This document shows positions 1 through 9,503 of a DNA stretch of 64,000 nucleotides, in pieces. The translations under genes were made by a program, and so were the position numbers. Location of the stretch: the NCBI RefSeq assembly GCF_023155275.1, contig NZ_JALMUV010000033.1, positions 1 through 64,000 on the forward strand, given 5' to 3'. Position 1 is the first letter of the stretch; each line of letters opens with the position of its first letter. The notes under the pieces are model-generated. The model saw only the letters and a list, made by a program, of their open reading frames with translations. It was not told the origin of the DNA and ran no database searches. The stretch comes from Streptomyces rhizoryzae. GTDB lineage: Bacteria; Actinomycetota; Actinomycetes; Streptomycetales; Streptomycetaceae.

Positions 1-47
1 TGGTACTGCAGGGGGGACCCTGTGGGAGAGTAGGACGCCGCCGAACT
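1..47 (+). rRNA. rrf: 5S ribosomal RNA, 3' end (partial)
   Basis: The window opens inside a 5S rRNA gene. The bases read GGTACTGCAGGGGGGACCCTG and then the 3' strand of helix I (CGCCGCCGAAC), as in actinobacterial 5S rRNA. The 5' half and presumably the 16S and 23S genes lie before the window. A strong intrinsic terminator follows directly, so this is the end of an rrn operon. Confidence 0.93.
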
Positions 48-55
48 CCTTTTGA

Positions 56-99
56 GCTCCGGCTCCTGAATCTTCGGGTTCAGGAGCCGGAGCTTTTTT
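56..99 (+). terminator. rrn operon intrinsic terminator with UUCG tetraloop
   Basis: A 17-pair stem (56-72 with 77-93, one G-T pair) is capped by TTCG at 73-76, giving the very stable C(UUCG)G tetraloop. Six T residues follow at 94-99. It lies 9 nt after the 5S 3' end and is a textbook rho-independent terminator. Confidence 0.93.
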
Positions 100-161
100 G
101 TTCGGTCTCCGCGGGGCTGGGCGTAACGCGACGTTCAACTGGTCTGGACAGGCTCCGCGGC

Positions 162-839
162 ATGGGGACAGTGGGAACGCTCAGGTCGGCCGGTGTCCGC
201 GCGGGTGACGAGGTGGTGGTGCCGGCCTACGGCAGCGCCGACATCGCCCGGGCGGTGGTGGAGTCGGGGGCGCTGCCGATGTTCGCCGACGTGGACCCCG
301 GGAGCTACTGCCTGGATCCGGAGGCGCTGGCGGACGCGGTGACGGCGCGGACCGCGGCGGTGGTGGCGGTGCACCGCTTCGGGCGGCCGGCGGACCTGAC
401 CCGGCTGCGTGAAGTGGCCCGGCGGCACGGGCTGTTGGTGCTGGTGGAGGACGAGCCGGGAGCGCGGCCCGAGGAGGCCGGGTTGCGGCGGGAGCACGCC
501 AGGTACCTCGACGGGCGGCTGAGCGGCGTACGGACGCCGGAGCCGGCCGCGGGGCACCGCTACGAGCGGTATGTGGTGCGGGTGCCGGGGAACGGGCGGC
601 CGGACCGGGACGCGTTCGCACGAGCCCTGCGCGGCAAGGGAATTGCCTGTGCGGTGCCGGTGCAGGCGCCGGTGTACCGGATGCCGGGGCTGCGGCGGGA
701 GGTCTTCCTGCCGGAGACCGAGCGGGCGGTGGACGAGACGCTGGCGCTGCCGCTGGAGGCTGGGATGACGCGGCGTGCGGTGCAGCGGATGGCGGCGGCC
801 TGCAATGCGCTGGGGGGTTTGCTCCAGCCGGCGTTCTAG
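162..839 (+). CDS. DegT/DnrJ/EryC1/StrS-family aminotransferase-like protein lacking the PLP lysine segment
   Basis: The 225 aa product aligns with two separated parts of the DegT/DnrJ aminotransferase fold. Residues 1-100 match the GDEVVVPAY, FADVDP, LDPEAL and AVHRFGRPADL segments. Residues 115-225 match the C-terminal small domain (YERYVVRVPGNGRPDRD, ALGGLL). Family members usually run to 370-400 aa. The N-terminal 40-50 residues and the central segment with the PLP-binding lysine are missing, so catalysis is unlikely. The frame is intact and the codon usage is ordinary, so it may be a conserved non-catalytic protein or a decaying remnant. The ATG at 162 has only a weak RBS; GTG at 171 is possible and the frame is open back to the rrn terminator. 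Confidence 0.6.
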   Translation: MGTVGTLRSAGVRAGDEVVVPAYGSADIARAVVESGALPMFADVDPGSYCLDPEALADAVTARTAAVVAVHRFGRPADLTRLREVARRHGLLVLVEDEPGARPEEAGLRREHARYLDGRLSGVRTPEPAAGHRYERYVVRVPGNGRPDRDAFARALRGKGIACAVPVQAPVYRMPGLRREVFLPETERAVDETLALPLEAGMTRRAVQRMAAACNALGGLLQPAF

Positions 840-866
840 GCGGACGCGGCGCCGGTGCGGGGCTGG

Positions 867-896
867 TTCGGAAAGGGCGCGGAAGTGGGGTACTAT
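867..896 (+). promoter_or_regulatory. Candidate promoter of tRNA-Thr
   Basis: TTCGGA (867-872), an 18-nt spacer, then TACTAT (891-896) place a transcription start near 903, just before the tRNA at 911. The -10 element lies in the only AT-rich patch nearby. Confidence 0.45.
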
Positions 897-910
897 TTAT
901 CTCGTTGCCG

Positions 911-983
911 GCCCCAATAGCTCAGTCGGCAGAGCGTCTCCATGGTAAGGAGAAGGTCTACGGTTCGATTCCGTATTGGGGCT
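911..983 (+). tRNA. tRNA-Thr (anticodon GGT)
   Basis: All four arms fold. The acceptor stem GCCCCAA (911-917) pairs with TTGGGGC (976-982), with discriminator T at 983. The anticodon stem TCTCC/GGAGA flanks the loop 942-948 with anticodon GGT at 944-946, and the T loop is TTCGATT. CCA is not encoded. The GGT anticodon reads ACC and ACT, and ACC is the dominant Thr codon in this GC-rich genome. Confidence 0.95.
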
Positions 984-993
984 CAGATAAGGG

Positions 994-1025
994 AAAGTCC
1001 CCCGCCAGCAGGCGGGGGACTTTTT
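994..1025. terminator. Bidirectional terminator between tRNA-Thr and osaC
   Basis: An 11-bp stem (996-1006 with 1011-1021), loop AGCA, is flanked by an A run on the left and TTTTT on the right. It can end the tRNA transcript on the plus strand and the convergent osaC transcript on the minus strand. Confidence 0.8.
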
Positions 1026-1090
1026 CGTATGCGGGGAAAGGGAGGAAAGGGCAGGGGCCGGGCGGGGGCCGCCGCCCGCCCCGGGAGGGG

Positions 1091-3751
1091 CTAGGCGGCG
1101 GGGACTTCGGGGACGCGGAGGGCGAGGATGGCCATGTCGTCGGAGGCCGGCTCGGCGGCGAAGCGCTCCACGGCGCGCAGGACGCGGGCCGCGACCGCGC
1201 CGGCCGTCAGGCCCGTACACGTCGTCAGGACGTCGGCGAGGCCGTCGTCGCCGAGCATACGGGTGCCCTCGCGGCGCTCGGTGACGCCGTCGGTGACGCA
1301 GAGCAGGACATCGCCCGGGTCGAGGGTGACGGTCTGCTCGTAGAGTTCGAGGTCGTCCATGACGCCGAGCAGCGGCTGGGGTTCGGCGGCGGGCTCGACC
1401 GAGCCGTTCTGCCGCAGGCGGAGCGGGAGGGGGTGGCCGGCGCAGACCACCTTCAGGAGCGCGCTGCCGTCCTCCTGGGGCCACAGTTCGCCGTAAAGGA
1501 GTGTCAGGAAGCGGCTGCGGGCGCCCTCGTCGAGGATCGCGGCGTTGAGCCGCTCCAGGACGGCGGGGCCGCCGAAGCCCTCCCGGGCGAGCAGGCGCAG
1601 CGCGTGCCGGGCCAGACCGGTGACCGCGGCGGCCTCCGGGCCCGTGCCGCAGACGTCTCCGATGGCGAAGCCGTAGGCGCCGTCGCGGATCGGGAAGAGG
1701 TCGTAGAAGTCGCCGCCGACCTCGTTGCCCTCGCCGGCCGCGCGGTAGATGACCTCGGCCTCGACGCCGGGGATGTCCGGCAGCTCCGGGGGCAGCAGGC
1801 TGCGCTGGAGGGACTGGCTGATGGCGGTGCGCTCGCTGTACAGGCGGGCGTTGTCCAAAGCCAGGGCGGCGCGGCGGGAGAGGTCCTCGGCGAGTTCGAG
1901 GATCTCCTGGCGGAAGTGCTCCTCGGTGGGCTTGCCGAGGGTCAGCATGCCGATGACGCGGTTGCGGGCCACCAGGGGCAGGACGACGGTCTCGCCGCCG
2001 ACCGCGGCGGCGGTGGCCAGCGTGGCGCCCGGTCCCTTGGAGGGGCGGGCGGACTGCTCCAGGCCGAGGCTGCGCAGGGAGGTGCGCAGGGCCGCGTCGT
2101 GCGCGGCGTCGGCGGGCGCGGTCCAGACGCGGGCGCCGGGGGTGGGGTCGGGCTCCGGTGGGTCGACCCGCTTCAGGAGGGTCTTGAGGCCGTCGATGCG
2201 GTCCTCGTCCTCGTGCAGGACGTAGGACAGCTCCGGCTCGGACGCCTGGTCGGCGACGGTGTAGACGGCGCACCAGGTGGCGAGGGTGGGGACCGTCATC
2301 TGGGCCATCAGGGCCAGGGTCTGGTCGCGGTCGAGGGTGCCGGCCAGGAGGTCGGAGGCTTCGACGAGGAAGGAGAGGGAGCCGCGGCGGAGCTTCTCCA
2401 GCTCGGTGAGGCGGGCCCGTTCGACGGCGAGCGCGATCCGGTCGGCGGCGAACTGGAGGCGCAGCGCCTCCTCGTTGGTGTAGCGGCCGGGGTTCTCGGC
2501 GGCCACGCCCAGGGAGCCGGTGAGCCGCCCCTCGACCTTGAGCGGGACGGTGACGACCGAGCGCATGCCCGTACCGGCCAGGAGCGGGACGGCGCCGGGG
2601 ACGGCGGTGAGGTCCTCGTGGACGGCGGGCATCCGGGCGGAGCCGTAGCGGCCGGAGCCGGCCTCGACGGGCACCCGGGCGAAGCGCTGGCGGGCGGAGG
2701 GCAGGCCGGTGGAGGCGCGGACCTCCAGTTCGGTCTCGTCGTCGGTGGCCAGCAGGAGGTAGGCGGCGTCGCCGTCGAGCATGTCGCGGGCGCGTTCGAC
2801 GGTGCGCTGGAGAAGGCCGTCGAGGTCGTCGGGGGCCGGCGAGCCGATGAAGACCTCGAACGGGTCGGTGGGGCGGCCCTCGGGGGCGCCGGCGGTCTCG
2901 GTGGCGGGCGGCCGCTGGGGGCTCTGGAGGATGGCGCGCTCGTGGTCGCGGACCAGGAGGCAGACGGTGGACGCCTCGCCGCCGGCGTCGCGGACCCGCA
3001 GGTGGGAGGCGTAGACGGGGACGACCCGGCCCTCGGCGTCCCTTATGCCGTAGGACCCCTCCCAGCGGGAGAGCTGGAGCGCCTCGGCGATGCCGGTGCC
3101 GGTGCCGGGGGTGTGCGGCCAGGCGGCGAAGTCGCTGAGCGGCTTGCCGATCACCTGCTCGGGGTCGTACCGGAAGAGGTCGGCGGCGTCCTCGTTCCAG
3201 AACGTGACGCAGCCGCCGCGGTCGATCTGGATCACCGCGACCCGGACCCGGGTGTCGGTGACCGGGAGGGCGTCGACGGGCAGGGCGGGGCCGGCCGAGC
3301 GGGTGCCGGCCGGACGGTCGGGGAGGTCGAGGTGGAACCAGACGCGTTTGCGGTCGGTGGTGTACTCCACACCCCAGCGGGCGGCCAGCGCGCCGCACAG
3401 CAGCAGGCCGCGGCCGCCCTCGCGGTCGGGGTGGACCATGGCCTGGCCGGTGTTCTGGAGCGGGATCTCGCGCTCGGGGTAGCGGTCGGCGACGGAGATC
3501 CGGACGCCGCCCTCGGTGCGCAGGCACAGTACGTCGGCGGCGGTGCCGGCGTGGACCACGGCATTGGTGACCAGCTCGCTGGTGAGCACCACGGCGTCGT
3601 CGACGATGTCGGAGTGGCCCCAGCCCTGGAGGGTGTCGCGGACGAAAGCACGGGCAGTGGCGACCGAGCGCCCGACCGGCTCGAAGGTGGCGGCGGCCCG
3701 CGCGGTGATCACTGGTCTCCTCATGCGTGTGTCGGTGATCTGCTCCCCCAT
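1091..3751 (-). CDS. osaC: OsaC-like SpoIIE phosphatase with anti-sigma kinase, PAS and GAF domains
   Basis: This is an 886 aa cytoplasmic multidomain regulator. Residues about 15-145 form a GHKL anti-sigma-factor kinase domain (SELVTNAVVHA; GRGLLLCGALA). About 165-285 form a PAS domain, and 305-455 and 470-630 form two GAF domains. About 655-880 form a PP2C/SpoIIE phosphatase with GGDFYD near 677, GDVCGTG and a terminal DDMAILAL. Such proteins act in partner-switching control of sigma factors. It lies divergent to osaA-osaB, as osaC does in S. coelicolor, where OsaC is reported to modulate SigB after osmotic stress. The name rests on architecture and synteny. The ATG follows a clear GGAGGGG box about 10 nt upstream. 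Confidence 0.88.
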   Translation of the reverse strand: MGEQITDTRMRRPVITARAAATFEPVGRSVATARAFVRDTLQGWGHSDIVDDAVVLTSELVTNAVVHAGTAADVLCLRTEGGVRISVADRYPEREIPLQNTGQAMVHPDREGGRGLLLCGALAARWGVEYTTDRKRVWFHLDLPDRPAGTRSAGPALPVDALPVTDTRVRVAVIQIDRGGCVTFWNEDAADLFRYDPEQVIGKPLSDFAAWPHTPGTGTGIAEALQLSRWEGSYGIRDAEGRVVPVYASHLRVRDAGGEASTVCLLVRDHERAILQSPQRPPATETAGAPEGRPTDPFEVFIGSPAPDDLDGLLQRTVERARDMLDGDAAYLLLATDDETELEVRASTGLPSARQRFARVPVEAGSGRYGSARMPAVHEDLTAVPGAVPLLAGTGMRSVVTVPLKVEGRLTGSLGVAAENPGRYTNEEALRLQFAADRIALAVERARLTELEKLRRGSLSFLVEASDLLAGTLDRDQTLALMAQMTVPTLATWCAVYTVADQASEPELSYVLHEDEDRIDGLKTLLKRVDPPEPDPTPGARVWTAPADAAHDAALRTSLRSLGLEQSARPSKGPGATLATAAAVGGETVVLPLVARNRVIGMLTLGKPTEEHFRQEILELAEDLSRRAALALDNARLYSERTAISQSLQRSLLPPELPDIPGVEAEVIYRAAGEGNEVGGDFYDLFPIRDGAYGFAIGDVCGTGPEAAAVTGLARHALRLLAREGFGGPAVLERLNAAILDEGARSRFLTLLYGELWPQEDGSALLKVVCAGHPLPLRLRQNGSVEPAAEPQPLLGVMDDLELYEQTVTLDPGDVLLCVTDGVTERREGTRMLGDDGLADVLTTCTGLTAGAVAARVLRAVERFAAEPASDDMAILALRVPEVPAA

Positions 3752-4010
3752 GGTCGCGGTGCCCCTCCGAATACCTGTCGTGCTTGCACCACCGCCCGTA
3801 GGGAAAGCAGAGCGGATGGACAGCCGTATGCCAGGTTACTTACCTTCACCGGGCCCGGGGATGCCGGTCACGTGTCTTTCGCCCCAATCGTGCGGTGGGA
3901 CGGTGTGCGATGCTGCCGAACTGTTATGGCCTGGTTGAGCCATGGTGAAACACTGGGCAAGCATGAAGAGAGAGCCCGGTGAGAACGGTCGACCCTGCGG
4001 GAGGGACACG

Positions 4011-7000
4011 GTGGAGTCTGGCGCAGCGGCGCGGGGCGCAAGCACGCGCGCGAAAGGCGGACGAGCCCGCGGTAACGGGACGACCGAGGTCGATGCGGCC
4101 GCGCTGAATCGGCTGCTCGCGGCGCTCGTCGCGATGCGGGACGGAAACTTCCGCAAGCGGTTGACGGTTTCCGGCGAAGGCGTGATGTCGGAGATCGCGG
4201 CGGTCTTCAACGAGGTCGCGGACCGCAATCTGCATCTGACGGGGGAGCTGGCGCGGGTGCGCCGGGTCGTGGGACGTGAGGGAAAACTCACCGAGCGGCT
4301 GGAGGTCGGCGCCGCCGAGGGCTCCTGGGCCGCGGCGATCGAGGCGTCCAACGCCCTGGTCGACGATCTGGTGCGGCCGGTCTCCGAGGTCGGGCGGGTG
4401 CTGTCGGCGGTCTCCGAGGGCGACCTGGAGCAGCGGATGGATCTGCGCTCGCGCAGCTCGGACAGCTCTTCGGAGCATCCCCTGCGCGGGGAGTTCCTGA
4501 AGGTCGGCCGGACCGTCAACGGACTGGTGGACCAGCTCTCCGCGTTCACCGACGAGGTCACGCGGGTGGCCAGTGAGGTCGGTACGGAGGGCAAGCTCGG
4601 CGGACAGGCCCGGGTGCGCGGGATGTCGGGTTCGTGGAAGGACCTGACGGACTCCGTCAACACCATGGCGTCCCGGCTGACCGCGCAGGTCCGCGACATC
4701 GCGCTCGTCACCACCGCCGTCGCCAAGGGCGATCTGTCGCGGAAGGTGACCGTCCATGTCGCCGGCGAGATGCTGGAGCTGAAGAACACCGTCAACACGA
4801 TGGTGGACCAGCTGTCCTCGTTCGCCTCCGAGGTGACCCGGGTCGCGCGGGAGGTCGGCACCGAGGGCGAGCTGGGCGGCCAGGCGCAGGTGCCCGGCGT
4901 GGCCGGGGTGTGGAAGGACCTGACCGACTCCGTCAACCTCATGGCGGGCAATCTGACCGCGCAGGTGCGCGGTATCGCCCAGGTCACCACCGCGGTCGCG
5001 AACGGCGACCTGTCGCAGAAGGTGACGGTCAGCGCCCGCGGCGAGGTGGCGCAGCTGGCCGAGACCATCAACACCATGACCGAGACGCTGCGCACCTTCG
5101 CCGACGAGGTGACGCGGGTGGCGAACGAGGTCGGTGCCGAGGGGCAGCTGGGCGGGCAGGCGCAGGTGCCGGGCGCGGCCGGTACGTGGAAGGACCTCAC
5201 CGACTCGGTGAACAACGCCTTCCGCAACCTCACCGGGCAGGTCCGGGACATCGCGCAGGTGACCACGGCGGTGGCCAACGGCGATCTGTCGCAGAAGGTC
5301 ACCGTCGATGTGGCCGGTGAGATGCTGGAGTTGAAGAACACCGTCAACACGATGGTGGACCAGCTCTCCGCGTTCGGCTCCGAAGTGACCCGGGTGGCGC
5401 GGGAGATCGGCGTCGAGGGCGAACTGGGCGGCCAGGCCGCCGTACCGGGCGCGGCCGGCACCTGGAAGGACCTCACCGACTCCGTCAACACCGCGTTCCG
5501 CAACCTCACCGGGCAGGTGCGCAACATCGCGCAGGTGACGACGGCGGTGGCCAACGGCGACCTGTCGCAGAAGGTCACGGTCGACGTCTCCGGTGAGATG
5601 CTCCAGCTGAAGAACACCGTGAACACCATGGTGGACCAGCTGTCGTCGTTCGCCGACCAGGTGACGCGGATGGCCCGGGACGTGGGTACCGAGGGCCGGC
5701 TCGGCGGTCAGGCGCGGGTGGACGGCGTCAGCGGGACGTGGAAGGAACTGACCGACTCCGTCAACTTCATGGCGGGGAACCTCACGTCGCAGGTGCGGCA
5801 GATCGCCCAGGTGACGACGGCGGTGGCGCGCGGTGACCTGTCGCAGAAGATCGACGTCGACGCGCGCGGCGAGATCCTGGAGCTGAAGAACACCATCAAC
5901 ACGATGGTCGACCAGCTCTCGGCCTTCGCCGAGCAGGTGACCCGGGTGGCCCGGGAGGTCGGTACGGAAGGCCGGCTGGGCGGGCAGGCGCAGGTGCCGG
6001 GCGTCGCCGGTGTCTGGCGCGACCTGACCGACTCGGTGAACGGCATGGCCGGCAACCTCACCGCGCAGGTCCGCAACATCGCCCAGGTCGCGACCGCGGT
6101 GGCGCGCGGTGACCTCTCGCAGAAGATCGACGTGGACGCCCGGGGCGAGATCCTGGAGCTGAAGAACACCCTCAACACGATGGTGGACCAGCTCTCGTCG
6201 TTCGCCGAGGAGGTCACCCGGGTCGCCCGCGAGGTCGGCACCGAGGGCATCCTGGGCGGCCAGGCCGAGGTCCAGGGCGTCAGCGGGACGTGGAAGGACC
6301 TCACCCAGTCCGTCAACTTCATGGCGAACAACCTGACCTCGCAGGTGCGCAACATCGGCGAGGTGACGACCGCGGTGGCCCGCGGTGACCTGTCCAAGAA
6401 GATCACCGTCGACGCCAAGGGCGAGATCCTCGAACTGGTCACGACCGTGAACACCATGGTCGACCAGCTGTCGCTGTTCGCGGAGCAGGTGACGCGGGTG
6501 GCGCGCGAGGTCGGTACGGAGGGCCAGCTCGGCGGCCAGGCGCGGGTGCCGGGCGTCACCGGCATCTGGAAGGACCTCAGCGACAACGTCAACCTGATGG
6601 CCAACAACCTGACCATCCAGGTGCGGAACATCTCGCAGGTCTCGGCGGCGGTGGCCAACGGCGACCTGACGAAGAAGGTGACGGTCGAGGCGCGCGGCGA
6701 GGTCGCGCAGCTCGCCGACACCGTCAACACCATGGTGACCACGCTCTCGTCGTTCGCCGACGAGGTGACCCGGGTGGCCCGTGAGGTGGGCACCGACGGC
6801 ATCCTCGGCGGTCAGGCCCGCGTCCCCGGTGTCGCCGGGACGTGGAAGGACCTCACCGAGTCGGTGAACTCCATGGCCAACAACCTCACCGGCCAGGTGC
6901 GCAACATCGCCATGGTCACCACCGCCATCGCCAAGGGCGACCTGACCAAGAAGATCGACATCGACGCGCGGGGCGAGATCCTGGCGCTGAAGACCACCAT

Positions 7001-9503
7001 CAACACGATGGTCGACCAGCTGTCGTCGTTCGCCGAGCAGGTCACCAGGGTGGCCCGCGAGGTGGGTACGGAGGGCCAGCTGGGCGGTCAGGCGCAGGTG
7101 CGCGGCGTGGCCGGCACCTGGAAGGACCTGACGGAGTCGGTGAACGAGATGGCCGGGAACCTCACCCGGCAGGTGCGCGCCATCGCCGCGGTCGCCGCCG
7201 CGGTGACCCTGGGCGACCACAACGTCCGGATCGACGTGGACGCGGCCGGCGAGATCCTGGAGCTCCAGGACAACATCAACACCATGATCTCCACGCTCCG
7301 GGAGACCACCCTCGCCAACGAGGAGCAGGACTGGCTCAAGGGCAACCTCGCCCGGATCTCCGGTCTGATGCAGGGCCGCCGCGACCTCAAGGACGTCGCG
7401 ACCCTCATCATGAGCGAGCTGTCGCCCGCGGTCTCCGCGCAGCACGGCGCGTTCTTCCTCGCCGCGCGCCCGGACGACCAGGAGCTCGGCGCGGCCGGCG
7501 ACGGCGGGTACGAGCTGCGGCTGATGGGCTCGTACGGCTACGCGATGGGCGGGATGCCGACGGTGTTCAAGCCGGGGGAGACGCTGATCGGGACGGCGGC
7601 CGAGGAGGGCCGCACGATTCTGGTGGAGAACGTGCCCTCCGGCTACCTCAAGATCGCCTCGGGGCTCGGGGAGGCGCCGCCGGCCAACGTCATCGTGCTG
7701 CCGGTGCTGTTCGAGGACAAGGTGCTCGGGGTCATCGAGCTGGCGTCCTTCCAGCCGTTCACCCAGATCCAGAAGGACTTCCTCAACCAGATCGCCGAGA
7801 TGATCGCGACCAGTGTCAACACCATCTCGGTGAACACCAAGACCGAGGTGCTGCTGAAGCAGTCGCAGGAGCTGACCGAGCAACTCCGGGAGCGTTCGGC
7901 GGAGTTGGAGAGCCGGCAGAAGGCGCTGGAGCTGTCCAACTCCGAACTGGAGGAGAAGGCCGAGCAGCTGCGGGCGCAGAACCGCGACATCGAGGTGAAG
8001 AACACCGAGATCGAGGAGGCGCGGCAGGTCCTGGAGGAGCGGGCCGAGCAGCTCGCGGTGTCCATGCGCTACAAGTCGGAGTTCCTGGCGAACATGTCGC
8101 ACGAGCTGCGGACGCCGCTGAACTCCCTGCTCATCCTCGCCAAGCTGCTGGCCGACAACGCCGAGGGGAACCTCTCCCCGAAGCAGGTGGAGTTCGCCGA
8201 GACCATCCACGGCGCCGGTTCCGACCTGCTCCAGCTGATCAACGACATCCTGGACCTGTCGAAGGTCGAGGCGGGCAAGATGGACGTCTCACCGACCCGG
8301 ATCGCGCTGGTGCAGCTGGTCGACTACGTCGAGGCGACGTTCCGGCCGCTGACCGCCGAGAAGGGCCTGGACTTCTCCGTCCGGGTCTCCCCGGAGCTGC
8401 CCGCGACGCTGCACACCGACGAGCAGCGGCTGCTCCAGGTGCTGCGCAACCTGCTGTCCAACGCGGTGAAGTTCACCGACAGCGGCGCGGTGGAGCTGGT
8501 GATCCGGCCGGCCGGCGAGGACGTGCCGGTGGCCATCCGGGAGCAGCTGCTGGAGCACGGCTCGCTGCGCGACCCGGACGCCGGGATGATCGCGTTCTCG
8601 GTGACCGACACCGGTATCGGCATCGCCTCCAGCAAGATGCGGGTGATCTTCGAGGCGTTCAAGCAGGCGGACGGCACGACCAGCCGCAAGTACGGCGGCA
8701 CCGGCCTGGGCCTGTCCATCAGCCGGGAGATCGCCCGGCTGCTGGGCGGTGAGATCCACGCCCAGAGCGAGCCCAACCGCGGTTCGACGTTCACGCTCTA
8801 CCTCCCGCACAGCCCCGGCGGGCTGCCCCCGCAGGGCTACCCGCAGCTGGTCGCCGGCGGGCTGGCGATGGACGCCGAGGCGCGGGAGACCGAGGACGGT
8901 GACCAGCAGGGCGAGGAGACCTCGCGCGAGCGGGGCGCCGGCGCGCTGAGCCGGCGCCGTCGGCGGGCGGTCGCCGCCGGACCGCGGCGGCCGGCGCTGC
9001 CGGGCCAGCCGCCCGCGGGGGCGCCGCAGCCGGCGCCGGCCGCGGCGCCGCAGCCCGACCGGCAGCCGGAGGAGTCCTGGCTCGGCAACGGCCAGGACCT
9101 GGTCGATCCCGGCTTCGAGGGCGGCTTCCACGGCGAGAAGGTGCTGATCGTCGACGACGACATCCGCAACGTCTTCGCGCTGACCAGCGTCCTGGAGCAG
9201 CACGGCCTGTCGGTGCTGTACGCGGAGAACGGCCGGGAGGGCATCGAGGTGCTGGAGCAGCACGACGATATCGTGCTGGTCCTGATGGACATCATGATGC
9301 CCGAGATGGACGGGTACGCGACGACCGCGGCGATCCGTCGGATGCCGCAGTTCGCCGGGCTGCCGATCATCGCGCTGACCGCGAAGGCCATGAAGGGCGA
9401 CCGGGAGAAGAGCATCGACTCCGGGGCGTCGGACTACGTGACCAAGCCGGTGGACACCGACCACCTGCTGTCGGTGATGGAGCACTGGATGCGCCAGAGG
9501 TGA
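4011..9503 (+). CDS. osaA: OsaA-like hybrid histidine kinase with a long HAMP-repeat array
   Basis: This is a 1830 aa hybrid sensor kinase with no membrane segment. Two divergent HAMP units come first, then ten 92-residue repeats (about 181-1100), a GAF domain (about 1130-1280) and a coiled coil (about 1290-1355). The kinase core has H1364 in SHELRTPLN, the N box NLLSNAVKF, DTGIGI and GGTGLGLSI. A Pro/Ala/Arg linker leads to a receiver with phospho-acceptor D1760 (VLMDIMMPEMDG). GTG 4011 is preferred because GGGAGGGA precedes it by 5-6 nt; in-frame ATGs at 3942 and 3963 have weaker sites. It precedes osaB and ftsK, the S. coelicolor osaA order, where the pair is needed for osmoadaptation. Confidence 0.9.
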   Translation: MESGAAARGASTRAKGGRARGNGTTEVDAAALNRLLAALVAMRDGNFRKRLTVSGEGVMSEIAAVFNEVADRNLHLTGELARVRRVVGREGKLTERLEVGAAEGSWAAAIEASNALVDDLVRPVSEVGRVLSAVSEGDLEQRMDLRSRSSDSSSEHPLRGEFLKVGRTVNGLVDQLSAFTDEVTRVASEVGTEGKLGGQARVRGMSGSWKDLTDSVNTMASRLTAQVRDIALVTTAVAKGDLSRKVTVHVAGEMLELKNTVNTMVDQLSSFASEVTRVAREVGTEGELGGQAQVPGVAGVWKDLTDSVNLMAGNLTAQVRGIAQVTTAVANGDLSQKVTVSARGEVAQLAETINTMTETLRTFADEVTRVANEVGAEGQLGGQAQVPGAAGTWKDLTDSVNNAFRNLTGQVRDIAQVTTAVANGDLSQKVTVDVAGEMLELKNTVNTMVDQLSAFGSEVTRVAREIGVEGELGGQAAVPGAAGTWKDLTDSVNTAFRNLTGQVRNIAQVTTAVANGDLSQKVTVDVSGEMLQLKNTVNTMVDQLSSFADQVTRMARDVGTEGRLGGQARVDGVSGTWKELTDSVNFMAGNLTSQVRQIAQVTTAVARGDLSQKIDVDARGEILELKNTINTMVDQLSAFAEQVTRVAREVGTEGRLGGQAQVPGVAGVWRDLTDSVNGMAGNLTAQVRNIAQVATAVARGDLSQKIDVDARGEILELKNTLNTMVDQLSSFAEEVTRVAREVGTEGILGGQAEVQGVSGTWKDLTQSVNFMANNLTSQVRNIGEVTTAVARGDLSKKITVDAKGEILELVTTVNTMVDQLSLFAEQVTRVAREVGTEGQLGGQARVPGVTGIWKDLSDNVNLMANNLTIQVRNISQVSAAVANGDLTKKVTVEARGEVAQLADTVNTMVTTLSSFADEVTRVAREVGTDGILGGQARVPGVAGTWKDLTESVNSMANNLTGQVRNIAMVTTAIAKGDLTKKIDIDARGEILALKTTINTMVDQLSSFAEQVTRVAREVGTEGQLGGQAQVRGVAGTWKDLTESVNEMAGNLTRQVRAIAAVAAAVTLGDHNVRIDVDAAGEILELQDNINTMISTLRETTLANEEQDWLKGNLARISGLMQGRRDLKDVATLIMSELSPAVSAQHGAFFLAARPDDQELGAAGDGGYELRLMGSYGYAMGGMPTVFKPGETLIGTAAEEGRTILVENVPSGYLKIASGLGEAPPANVIVLPVLFEDKVLGVIELASFQPFTQIQKDFLNQIAEMIATSVNTISVNTKTEVLLKQSQELTEQLRERSAELESRQKALELSNSELEEKAEQLRAQNRDIEVKNTEIEEARQVLEERAEQLAVSMRYKSEFLANMSHELRTPLNSLLILAKLLADNAEGNLSPKQVEFAETIHGAGSDLLQLINDILDLSKVEAGKMDVSPTRIALVQLVDYVEATFRPLTAEKGLDFSVRVSPELPATLHTDEQRLLQVLRNLLSNAVKFTDSGAVELVIRPAGEDVPVAIREQLLEHGSLRDPDAGMIAFSVTDTGIGIASSKMRVIFEAFKQADGTTSRKYGGTGLGLSISREIARLLGGEIHAQSEPNRGSTFTLYLPHSPGGLPPQGYPQLVAGGLAMDAEARETEDGDQQGEETSRERGAGALSRRRRRAVAAGPRRPALPGQPPAGAPQPAPAAAPQPDRQPEESWLGNGQDLVDPGFEGGFHGEKVLIVDDDIRNVFALTSVLEQHGLSVLYAENGREGIEVLEQHDDIVLVLMDIMMPEMDGYATTAAIRRMPQFAGLPIIALTAKAMKGDREKSIDSGASDYVTKPVDTDHLLSVMEHWMRQR
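4551..7310 (+). repeat. Ten tandem 276-bp coding repeats (double-HAMP units) inside osaA
   Basis: Each 92-codon unit reads roughly EVTRVAREVGTEG-LGGQA-VPGVAGTWKDLTDSVN-MA-NLT-QVR-IA-VTTAVA-GDLS-KVTV-GEM-ELKNTVNTMVDQLS. The LGGQA signature recurs every 276 bp from about 4598 to 7080. Each unit holds two HAMP-like modules, giving about 20 in series, a probable rigid signal-conducting rod. Near-identical DNA blocks make the array liable to unequal recombination or assembly collapse. Confidence 0.92.

Noticed and set aside
162..839. Start of a deoxysugar or aminoglycoside biosynthetic cluster
   Set aside because: DegT-family genes often occur in such clusters, but this copy is truncated and the neighbours are rRNA, tRNA and regulators.
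4551..7310. CRISPR-like or satellite array
   Set aside because: The period is 276 bp, there are no spacers, and every unit stays in frame as HAMP coding sequence.
3924..8210. A 1428-codon open frame antisense to osaA
   Set aside because: Long antisense frames are expected where third positions are almost all G or C. Its composition mirrors the HAMP repeats and it has no RBS or domain.
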